Source: DATDMG01 sp036518955 (lineage in GTDB: Bacteria > Actinomycetota > Actinomycetes > Actinomycetales > Kineosporiaceae). From it: 21,288 nucleotides of DNA. Shown here piece after piece: positions 15,436-21,288 of the stretch. Location of the stretch: positions 1 through 21,288 of the forward strand of contig DATDMG010000361.1 in assembly GCA_036518955.1 (NCBI GenBank), written 5' to 3'. The translations under genes were made by a program, and so were the position numbers. Numbering within the stretch: position 1 is the stretch's first letter; each line of letters starts with the position of its first letter. The notes beneath the pieces were generated by a model. The model did no database searches and was not told where the DNA came from. It saw only the letters and a program-made list of their open reading frames with translations.

Positions 15436-15528
15436 GTCTCATGGTCCTTTCTGGTGACCGGGATAACCCTGGACGTCGGCGAACCAGAGTAGGGTGATCG
15501 AGCCGGGGCCGAGGCCCGGCGAAGGATC

Positions 15529-16431
15529 TCATGACCCGTTCGCGGGATACCGTGCGACGGTGAGGGTGCGCACCCCCTCGACCGCCGCCAGGCGCAGGGC
15601 GTCGCCACCGCTGACGGCGAGCACGATCACCCCGGTCGAATCGGACCCGGCGTGGCCGCTCCCGGCCGAACCCGATCCGGCGTCCGCCCCCAGCGCGGCC
15701 AGAACGCCGGACCCGTGCCGCCCCGCCGCAACCGGGTCGGCGTCGGCCCCCGGGGCTGCTCCCGGGACCGCCAGCACGAGCGCTCCACGGGCCACCGGGG
15801 CGGCCCGGGCCACGTTCCCCGAGGACGTGCCGGCCGGCGCGGCCGGGCCACCGGTCGCCCCGCCGGCACCGGAAAGGTTCACCGCCCCGACCGAACCCGC
15901 GGCCGCGGGCGACAGGGGATCGACCGGCGCTCCCGCGATCACGTCGACCCGGGAGCCTGGCTGCGCGACGAGCGTCGACGCCGGGTCGGTGAGCCGGACG
16001 GCGACGCTGACCCAGTCGGCAGGGACCGTTCCCGAATTCTCCCCGCCCGGCGCACCCGTGAAGCCGACGCTGGGGCCGAGACCGGTGCCGATGGCGTGGC
16101 CGGAGGAGGCGACCGGAGAACCGGCGAGCCGGACGTCGGTGAGCAGTTCGCCCCGGCGCACCGGCCCGGCGAGGACGCGCCCGACCGGCCTCGCCACCAG
16201 CCCGCTCGGCGTGCCCCCGACCGGCCAGGCCCTGGTCACCAGGTCGGCGGCGGTGAGCCGGTGGCCCCCGGGGAGGTCGGTGGTCGCGACCAGGACCTCG
16301 CGCATGGGTTCGGCCGGTGCGCGCAGCGTGTGGAGTGCGGTCGCCGTCGTGACGCCCACGAGCAGGGTGACCAGGGCGCGACGGTGCCGGGCCACCGCCA
16401 GCCGCGCCCGGAGCTTCAGCCGCGGACCCAT
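15529..16431 (-). CDS. SAF-domain membrane-anchored protein (CpaB/RcpC-like)
   Basis: A 300-aa protein with one N-terminal membrane anchor (about 19-37, ALVTLLVGVTTATALHTL). An SAF domain follows at about 44-100: VLVATTDLPGGHRLTAADLV, then GRVLAGPVRRGELLTDVRL. A beta-rich RcpC-like part with VSVAVRLTDPAS and GSRVDVIAG comes next. The middle and end are long Ala/Gly/Pro-rich linkers, and the protein closes with ALRLAAVEGVRTLTVARYP. Relatives include CpaB/RcpC of Flp-pilus assembly, but actinobacteria carry lone copies next to mscL, as here, without pilus genes. The ATG lies one base after the stop of the MTA phosphorylase gene, so the two are probably translated together. Its exact role is unknown. 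Confidence 0.8.
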   Translation of the reverse strand: MGPRLKLRARLAVARHRRALVTLLVGVTTATALHTLRAPAEPMREVLVATTDLPGGHRLTAADLVTRAWPVGGTPSGLVARPVGRVLAGPVRRGELLTDVRLAGSPVASSGHAIGTGLGPSVGFTGAPGGENSGTVPADWVSVAVRLTDPASTLVAQPGSRVDVIAGAPVDPLSPAAAGSVGAVNLSGAGGATGGPAAPAGTSSGNVARAAPVARGALVLAVPGAAPGADADPVAAGRHGSGVLAALGADAGSGSAGSGHAGSDSTGVIVLAVSGGDALRLAAVEGVRTLTVARYPANGS

Positions 16432-16432
16432 G

Positions 16433-17278
16433 TCAGGGCAGCTCGAAGGGCAGGGTGAGCCCGTCGAGGGCGTGCCGGCAGGGACAGCCGTCGTCGGTGG
16501 GCAGCCTGGCGACCACGCCCCGCAGCAGTTGCTTGAGATCCTCGATCGAGCGGCCGAACTGGGCGAACACCTCCGCCTGGGTGACCCCGGGCCCTGACTC
16601 GAATCCCGCGTCGAGGTCGGTCACGACCGTGATCGTGGTGTAGCACATCGCCAGCTCACGGGCGATCGCCGCTTCGGGTGCGCCGGTCATCCCGACGACG
16701 TCGCCACCCAGAGCTGCATGCCAACGGGATTCCGCCCGGGTCGAGAACCGTGGACCGTTGATGACGACGAGTGTGCCCCCGTCGTGCACCGGGCTGCCGC
16801 GCTCCCCCGAGGCCTCCAGCACGGCCGCGCGTCCGCGCCGGCAGTAGGGGTCGGCGAACCCCACGTGCACCACCGGGCCCGTCGCGTCGAACACGGTGTG
16901 CTCCCGGCCCCACGTTCGGTCGACGAGCTGGTCGGGGACGAGGAAGGTGCCCGGGCCGAACTCGGGCCGCATCGACCCGACCGCACAAGGCCCCAGCAGC
17001 TGCCGAACGCCCAGGGACCGCAAGGCCCACAGGTTGGCACGGTAGTTCACCCGGTGGGGCGGGAACCGGTGATCGCGACCGTGCCGGGGGAGGAACGCGA
17101 CTCGCCGGCCCGATACCTCGCCCACCACAACGGGGTCGCTCGGGGGCCCGAACGGGGTGTCGAGCCTCACCTCGTGGGGGGCATCGAGCCAGGAGTAGAA
17201 CCCCGACCCGCCGATGACGCCGATCTCTGCTCGCTCGCTCGGCGTGGCCGGCCCGGCTGCTGTGTCTGGAGTGGTCAC
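16433..17278 (-). CDS. S-methyl-5'-thioadenosine phosphorylase
   Basis: This enzyme splits methylthioadenosine with phosphate into adenine and methylthioribose-1-phosphate, clearing the by-product of polyamine and related S-adenosylmethionine reactions. Seen motifs are IGVIGGSGFYSW (phosphate loop), FLPRHGRDHRFPPHRVNYRA, VVINGPRFSTRAESRW, and GMTGAPEAAIARELAMCYTT followed by VTDLDAG. The usual C-terminal Cys pair is in DGCPCRHALDGL. I prefer the GTG at 17278 because the family homology begins about 18 residues later. A TAACGT box also ends 7 nt upstream of the GTG, which suits a leaderless message. An in-frame ATG at 17359 would add 27 atypical residues and has no Shine-Dalgarno. It is followed immediately by the SAF-domain gene. 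Confidence 0.9.
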   Translation of the reverse strand: MTTPDTAAGPATPSERAEIGVIGGSGFYSWLDAPHEVRLDTPFGPPSDPVVVGEVSGRRVAFLPRHGRDHRFPPHRVNYRANLWALRSLGVRQLLGPCAVGSMRPEFGPGTFLVPDQLVDRTWGREHTVFDATGPVVHVGFADPYCRRGRAAVLEASGERGSPVHDGGTLVVINGPRFSTRAESRWHAALGGDVVGMTGAPEAAIARELAMCYTTITVVTDLDAGFESGPGVTQAEVFAQFGRSIEDLKQLLRGVVARLPTDDGCPCRHALDGLTLPFELP

Positions 17279-17285
17279 CCCGGTG

Positions 17286-17291
17286 ACGTTA
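17286..17291 (-). promoter_or_regulatory. Possible -10 box (TAACGT) for leaderless MTAP message
   Basis: On the minus strand TAACGT matches TANNNT and is separated from the GTG at 17278 by seven bases (CACCGGG), the distance expected for a transcript starting at the codon. The -35 region is not convincing. If real, it allows expression separate from the CIRCE-controlled gene upstream. Confidence 0.35.
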
Positions 17292-17428
17292 GTGCCCCCG
17301 GGGACGCCGCCCGGGAGCGGCGTCCGCGACCTGTGGACGCTGTGTCGCCCGGGACCCATTGTGGATGAGTCCGGCCTTCGACCCCCCGGGGACGTCGTGG
17401 TGGAGACCCGTGCGGACGGCCCCGTGGG

Positions 17429-17764
17429 TCAGGCGGCGGACGACGCCGAAGCCGGCGTGCTCGACGACGACGAGTTCGTCGACGGGGACGCCGACGAACT
17501 CGAGGACGTGCTCGAGGAGGTGCTCGAGGACGACTCTGTGGTGGACGCCTTCTCGGTCGAGCCGTTCTTCGCCGTGGCGCCGTCCTTGGCGCGGGAGTCG
17601 GTCCGGTAGAAGCCCGATCCCTTGAACACGATGCCCACGGAGTTGAACAGCTTGCGGAGCCGGCCCGAGCACTCGGGGCACTCGGTGAGCGCGTTGTCGT
17701 GGAAGCCCTGCTGCACCTCGAACCGGTGCTCGCACGTGGTGCACGAGTAGGCGTACGTCGGCAC
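17429..17764 (-). CDS. FmdB-family zinc-ribbon protein, Ruc (Rv0991c)-like chaperone
   Basis: A 111-aa protein. The start is fixed by AGGAGG five bases before the GTG at 17764; an upstream ATG at 17809 would run through the operator. The N-terminal 50 residues are an FmdB zinc ribbon: PTYAYSCTTCEHRFEVQQGF, then TECPECSGRLRKLF, with four zinc-ligand cysteines in two CxxC pairs. FKGSGFYRTD ends the folded part. The last 50 residues are a disordered Lys/Glu/Ser/Thr/Ala tail. This layout matches M. tuberculosis Rv0991c (Ruc), described as a redox-switched chaperone with an unstructured tail and controlled by HrcA. The CIRCE element just upstream and the mscL and cyclo-ligase neighbours strengthen this. 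Chaperone activity here is inferred. Confidence 0.85.
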   Translation of the reverse strand: MPTYAYSCTTCEHRFEVQQGFHDNALTECPECSGRLRKLFNSVGIVFKGSGFYRTDSRAKDGATAKNGSTEKASTTESSSSTSSSTSSSSSASPSTNSSSSSTPASASSAA

Positions 17765-17802
17765 GTCGTCCTCCTGGCGGTCGTCCCCTCGGGACTCTAA
17801 GA

Positions 17803-17829
17803 CTGGCACTCTACTGCCTGGAGTGCCAA
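17803..17829 (-). promoter_or_regulatory. CIRCE operator (HrcA binding site)
   Basis: TGGCACTC (17804-17811), nine bases, then GAGTGCCA (17821-17828) form a perfect 8-bp inverted repeat with the exact N9 spacing of CIRCE (consensus TTAGCACTC-N9-GAGTGCTAA). The GC-richer TGGCACTC arm is expected in actinobacteria. It lies about 40 bp upstream of the FmdB/Ruc-like start and 17 bp after the antiporter stop. The likely effect is repression by HrcA, relieved on heat or protein-folding stress. Confidence 0.88.
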
Positions 17830-17845
17830 TGGTAGGTCATCCATC

Positions 17846-19354
17846 TCAGCGTTCGCTCTCGCGGCGGTGCGGCGACCACCCGGCGAGCCGGCCACTCTCC
17901 GACACCACCCGCAGCCGCTCCTCGGCGGCGATCCGCACCGGGGCTGCGGCGACCACGATCAGGTCGTCACCGTGCCGCAGCGAGGTCGTCGGCCCGGGGA
18001 CGAACGCCACTCCGTCCCGGACGACGAGCGTCACGTTCGCCTGGGGCGGGAGCCGGAGCTCGAACAGCTCCACCCCGTGCAATCGGGACGTGGGCCCGAT
18101 CCGCACGTGGATCACATCGGCGTCCAGGGCGCCGAGCGGCGAGCTCTCGACGTCCAGGTCCACCGCGACCACCCCCGTGGAGATCCCGAGTCGGCGGGCC
18201 ACCAGTGGCAGGGTCGGGCCCTGCAGGGCCGTGAACAGCACGACCAGTACGAACACCAGGTCGAAGATCTGTTCCGATCCGGCCACGGACCGACCCAGCG
18301 GGATGGTCGCCAGCACGATCGGCACCGCGCCGCGAAGCCCGGCCCACGACAGGAACGCCTGCTCCCGCAGCCCCACCCGGAACGCCGAGACCGTCACCAG
18401 CAGGGAGAGCGGCCGGGCGAGCAGGAGCAGCACCAGCCCGACGACGACCGCGCCTGGCACCTGGGCCGGCAGCCGCGTCGGGGTCGCCAGCAGGCCGAGC
18501 AGCACGAACAGCCCGATCTGGGCCATCCAACCGACTCCCTCGGCGAACCCGCGGACGGCGGCGCCGTGCGGCAGCCGGGCGTTCCCGAGGACGAGGCAGC
18601 ACAGGTAGGTCGCCAGGAATCCGGACCCGTGCAGCGTCGTCGCGGCCCCGTACGCCCCGGCCGCGAGGGCCATCACGGTGATCGGGTACAGCCCGGACGA
18701 CGGCAGCGCGATCCGGCGCAGCCCGGCGGCTCCGAGCCGGCCCAGGGCCAGTCCGACGCCCGCCCCGACGGTCAGTTGGGCCGTGGCCGCCAGGAGGAGC
18801 ATCCACCACGGGGCCGGGTGACTCCCGGAGATCGCCGAGGTCAGGGTCACCACGGCGATCACGGCCGGGGCGTCGTTGACCCCGGACTCCGCCTCGAGCA
18901 GGCCCACCAGCCGCTCCGGCAGGGGAACCTGTCGGAGCACCGAGAAGACCGCCGCGGCGTCCGTCGACGACACGGTGGCCCCGAGCAGTAGCCCGCGCCG
19001 CCAGTCCAGGCCCAGCAGCAGGTGCGCGGCGACGCCGGTGACCGCGATCGAGACGCACGTCCCGACCGTGGCCAGCGCCGCGGCCGGCGCGACGGTGGCC
19101 CGGATGGTCGCCCACCGGGTCGTCAGGCCGCCCTCCGCGAGGATGACCGCCAGGGCGGCGTAGCCGAGGGCGCCGGTCAAGGCGGCGTCGTCGAACCGCA
19201 CGCCCAGCCCGCTCTCGCCGAGGCAGAGCCCGAGCCCGAGGTAGGCCAGCATCGAGGGGAAGCCGCTCCGGCTGCTCAGCCGGACGGCGCCGACGGCGAC
19301 GAGCAGCACGGCGGAGGAGACGAGCAGGACGGGCCCGAGGGACTCGACGTCCAC
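17846..19354 (-). CDS. CPA1-type K+/H+ (Na+/H+) antiporter with C-terminal TrkA_C-like domain
   Basis: A 502-aa membrane protein. Residues 1-390 contain about 12-13 transmembrane helices of the CPA1/NhaP2 type. Typical blocks are FPSMLAYLGLGLCLGESGLG, AVILAEGGLTTRW, LLGATVSSTDAAAVFSVLRQ and LLEAESGVNDAPAVIAVVTL, the last with the conserved Asn-Asp ion site. SWAGLRGAVPIVLATIPL is also present. The last 110 residues form a cytosolic RCK C-terminal (TrkA_C) domain (HGVELFELRLPPQANVTLVV, then LRHGDDLIVVAA). These features match K+/H+ antiporters such as NhaP2/CvrA. The only plausible start is the GTG at 19354, without a clear Shine-Dalgarno, 26 bp after the cyclo-ligase stop. The two are probably co-transcribed. 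Ion preference is not readable from the sequence. Confidence 0.88.
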   Translation of the reverse strand: MDVESLGPVLLVSSAVLLVAVGAVRLSSRSGFPSMLAYLGLGLCLGESGLGVRFDDAALTGALGYAALAVILAEGGLTTRWATIRATVAPAAALATVGTCVSIAVTGVAAHLLLGLDWRRGLLLGATVSSTDAAAVFSVLRQVPLPERLVGLLEAESGVNDAPAVIAVVTLTSAISGSHPAPWWMLLLAATAQLTVGAGVGLALGRLGAAGLRRIALPSSGLYPITVMALAAGAYGAATTLHGSGFLATYLCCLVLGNARLPHGAAVRGFAEGVGWMAQIGLFVLLGLLATPTRLPAQVPGAVVVGLVLLLLARPLSLLVTVSAFRVGLREQAFLSWAGLRGAVPIVLATIPLGRSVAGSEQIFDLVFVLVVLFTALQGPTLPLVARRLGISTGVVAVDLDVESSPLGALDADVIHVRIGPTSRLHGVELFELRLPPQANVTLVVRDGVAFVPGPTTSLRHGDDLIVVAAAPVRIAAEERLRVVSESGRLAGWSPHRRESER

Positions 19355-19380
19355 GGCCGCGTCGGCGAGCAGCGGCCGGA

Positions 19381-20052
19381 TCAGGACGGCGAGAGCCCGA
19401 GCCGCAGGTAGCGGCGCGGGGTGACGGCGGCGTCGACCGGCTCGTCGTGGGGCCCGGACGGCACGGGCTCGACCGCGGCGTCCAGCACCTCGCCGTCGTG
19501 GACGAGGGCCAGCACCGGAACCGACGCGTGCAACAGCCGCAGCGTGCGGTCGTAGAAGCCGCCGCCTTGGCCGAGCCGGTGACCGAGGGTGTCGACGGCG
19601 AGCGCCGGCGCGAGGACGACGGTCGCCTGCCGGACGCCCTCCCGGCCGAGACGCGGTCCGCCGGGCTCGGGGCCGCCCGGGCCGCGCCCCGGGCGCAGCG
19701 GGCCGTCGTCCTCGGCCCAGTCGAGGGTGCCGTCGTCGGAGCAGATCGGGAGCAGCACGCGGACGCCGAGCCGGCGCAGGGTCGCGCGCAGGTGCTGGGT
19801 GTCGGGCTCATCACGGGTCGAGGCGTAGGCGGCGACGCAGCCGGACGCGGCCACCTCGGGCAGTTCCAGGAGCACCTCGGTGAGGGTCTCGGCGTCCCGT
19901 TCCCGTTCCTCGGGAGTGCGCAGCCGGCGCTCGGCCCGGATGCGCTCGCGCATCGCCCGTTTGGTCGCCTCGCGCCCGGCCCGGCCGGCGTCGTCCAGCA
20001 GCACGTCGGCGGAGGAGGTGGCAGATCGGTACGTACCGGTTGTTCCGGGCAC
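19381..20052 (-). CDS. 5-formyltetrahydrofolate cyclo-ligase
   Basis: A 223-aa cytosolic enzyme that uses ATP to convert 5-formyl-THF to 5,10-methenyl-THF, returning stored folate to one-carbon metabolism. Seen features are the N-terminal Lys/Arg-rich helix (KRAMRERIRAERRL), CVAAYASTRDEPDT, VRVLLPICSDDGTLDWAE, ATVVLAPALAVDTLGHRLGQ and the substrate/ATP loop GGGFYDRTL. An R-rich, Gly/Pro insertion (RPGRGPGGPEPGG) lies in a variable loop. The ATG at 20052 is served by AGGGAG about 8 nt upstream. It heads the minus-strand run and is divergent from the HAMP sensor across about 140 bp. The orthologous M. tuberculosis gene (Rv0992c) has the same FmdB-type neighbour. Confidence 0.93.
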   Translation of the reverse strand: MPGTTGTYRSATSSADVLLDDAGRAGREATKRAMRERIRAERRLRTPEERERDAETLTEVLLELPEVAASGCVAAYASTRDEPDTQHLRATLRRLGVRVLLPICSDDGTLDWAEDDGPLRPGRGPGGPEPGGPRLGREGVRQATVVLAPALAVDTLGHRLGQGGGFYDRTLRLLHASVPVLALVHDGEVLDAAVEPVPSGPHDEPVDAAVTPRRYLRLGLSPS

Positions 20053-20189
20053 GGGCGAACTCCCTGCGATCAGCGGATCTTCGGAAGAAAGGCAACTCTT
20101 CGTGGTGATTGGCTTACTCCACGCTCATATCGTGTCACGATCGGAGCGTACTGTCGGTGACGGCGCAGTCACGGCCTGGGGAGGCTGGC

Positions 20190-21288
20190 TTGTCCTTGCG
20201 CGTGCGTCTTGCGCTGGTGCTTGCGGGGATCATGCTCGGGCCCCTCCTCGCCGCGGGCCTCGTCGTCGGAGTGCTGGTGCCCCGGGCGTCGGACCGGGCG
20301 GCGGACGCGGCCCTGGCGCGGGCGGTGGCCTCCGCCTCGACGGTACTCGGCGAACGATGCCTGGGGCTGGGCGATCTCGCACGCTCGGCCGAGACCCAGC
20401 TCGCCGCCGCCGGGCCGGCGGGCCGCAGCGACCAGGCGACCGTGTCCGCGGTGATCGGACCGTTGGCCGCGTCGCGACCCGGGGTGACCCTCGCCGTCCT
20501 CACCCTGGACCGGACGGTGGCCGCCGCCGGGCCGTTGGCTGCGGCCGGCCGCTGGGATCCCGCGTCCGCTGCCGGTGCCTCCTGCTCCCGGCGGTCCGTC
20601 GGCGGTGAGGGGGAGGGCCCCCCGCAGCTCGCCGAGTCCGCCGACCTGCCCACCCAAGGTGACGCTCCGCCGTCCCGGGTGATCGGCGTCCAGCCTCTGG
20701 ACGCCGCGGCGCTCGGCGCGCTGCGCGCCGGCCTGGCGCTGGGTGACGTTCAGCTCGCCCTGATGGGACCGGGGCCGGTCCCGGTCGCCAGCACGCTCGG
20801 CGGCTCCGACCGGGCCGTGCTGGGAGCGGGCCGTCCGCTCGCCGACCTCGCCCAGGGGCGCCCGTCCGGCGAGGTGAACGGCTGGCGCTACCAGCAGCGG
20901 AGCGCGCCCGCCGGGGTTCCGTACGCGGTGGTGGCGCTGGCCCGGTCGGAAGGGCAGGGGCTGCAGCGCACGCTCCTCGCCGTCGGGGCGCTGGCCACCG
21001 CTGCCCTGGTGGTGACCCTGGCCATGATCACAAACCGGCTGACCGGACCGCTCGGGCGGCTCACCACCGTGGCGCGGCGCCTCGGCGGCGGCGACCTGAC
21101 GGCTCGGACCGGCCTGCGCGGCACCGACGAGGTCGGCACCCTCGCCGCGGCGTTCGACGCGATGGCCGACCAGTTGCAGGTCACGGTCGAGGAGCTGCGG
21201 TCGAGCCAGGGCACCCTGGCCCACACCTTCCAGCGGTTCGGCGAGGCGCTCGGCGCGACCCACGACCTCGACGCGCTCCTGCACACCG
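20190..21288 (+). CDS. HAMP-domain membrane sensor, N-terminal part (runs off right edge)
   Basis: A frame with GC-ending codons stays open from the TTG at 20190 to the window end (366 codons). GGGGAGG lies five bases before the TTG; an in-frame GTG at 20157 is the alternative. The product begins LSLRVRLALVLAGIMLGPLL, a first membrane helix, followed by an extracytoplasmic region of about 230 residues. A second membrane helix (LLAVGALATAALVVTLAMIT) leads to a HAMP domain: NRLTGPLGRLTTVARRLGGG, then TDEVGTLAAAFDAMADQLQ. The linker LAHTFQRFGEALGATHDLDA usually precedes GAF and GGDEF domains in actinobacterial relatives. A diguanylate cyclase output is therefore likely, but it is outside the window. 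Confidence 0.8.
   Translation, partial: MSLRVRLALVLAGIMLGPLLAAGLVVGVLVPRASDRAADAALARAVASASTVLGERCLGLGDLARSAETQLAAAGPAGRSDQATVSAVIGPLAASRPGVTLAVLTLDRTVAAAGPLAAAGRWDPASAAGASCSRRSVGGEGEGPPQLAESADLPTQGDAPPSRVIGVQPLDAAALGALRAGLALGDVQLALMGPGPVPVASTLGGSDRAVLGAGRPLADLAQGRPSGEVNGWRYQQRSAPAGVPYAVVALARSEGQGLQRTLLAVGALATAALVVTLAMITNRLTGPLGRLTTVARRLGGGDLTARTGLRGTDEVGTLAAAFDAMADQLQVTVEELRSSQGTLAHTFQRFGEALGATHDLDALLHT

Noticed and set aside
17765..17809. Earlier ATG start for the FmdB/Ruc-like gene
   Set aside because: It would put the CIRCE arm inside the coding region and ignores the ideal AGGAGG before the GTG at 17764.
17967..19814. 615-codon minus-strand frame across the antiporter and cyclo-ligase genes
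   Set aside because: Arg/Ala/Pro-rich shifted-frame shadow; the other frame encodes the recognisable antiporter and cyclo-ligase.

Overview
This is a GC-rich window (GC-ending codons dominate every real reading frame) from an actinomycete. The evidence is the block 5-formyltetrahydrofolate cyclo-ligase / FmdB-type zinc ribbon / mscL, which resembles the Mycobacterium tuberculosis Rv0992c-Rv0991c-Rv0985c neighbourhood. A large DUF4011-like helicase and a HAMP sensor sit beside it. A Frankia-like genus fits the gene content, but the genus is an inference and was not tested.

Region 1-1150 is a graveyard of mobile DNA. It holds the first 30 codons of an IS982-like transposase leaving the left edge, a cruciform-prone upstream segment, and a heavily frameshifted, 3'-truncated IS3-family orfA/orfB on the minus strand. 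A perfect 26-bp palindrome sits at its upstream end. Next is an intact SprT-like zinc metalloprotease gene (1282-1998), followed by about 550 bp with no supported gene.

Region 2553-6333 is a translationally coupled envelope-glycosylation operon. A 54-aa ORF with a strong Shine-Dalgarno overlaps, by ATGA, a GT2-GtrA polyprenyl-phosphate glycosyltransferase. That gene overlaps, again by ATGA, a GT39/PMT-type membrane glycosyltransferase with Gly-rich repeats. By family logic the first enzyme loads a sugar onto a lipid carrier, GtrA helps with membrane placement or flipping, and the second transfers it outside the cell. Two strong hairpins follow, then about 600 bp of apparently non-coding or decayed DNA.

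Region 7053-9842 holds two unrecognised small proteins on the plus strand. Convergent to them is a secreted metzincin (gametolysin/M11-like) with a repeat-expanded basic signal-peptide n-region. Divergent from the protease is a 1595-aa SF1 helicase-like protein with a C-terminal Vsr-like domain. Its Walker A lysine is replaced by alanine and other ATPase motifs are altered. It overlaps an 85-aa acidic-tailed small protein.

Region 15055-20052 is a minus-strand housekeeping/stress block. In transcription order it contains 5-formyl-THF cyclo-ligase, a CPA1-type cation/proton antiporter, a Ruc-like FmdB zinc-ribbon chaperone preceded by a CIRCE (HrcA) operator, MTA phosphorylase, an SAF-domain membrane protein and MscL. 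A HAMP-domain sensor starts divergently with a TTG codon at 20190 and runs off the right edge.

The strongest points for follow-up are the CIRCE-controlled Ruc-like gene, the motif-degenerate helicase, the GT2 enzyme with an altered DXD motif, and the coupled 54-aa ORF ahead of the glycosylation genes.
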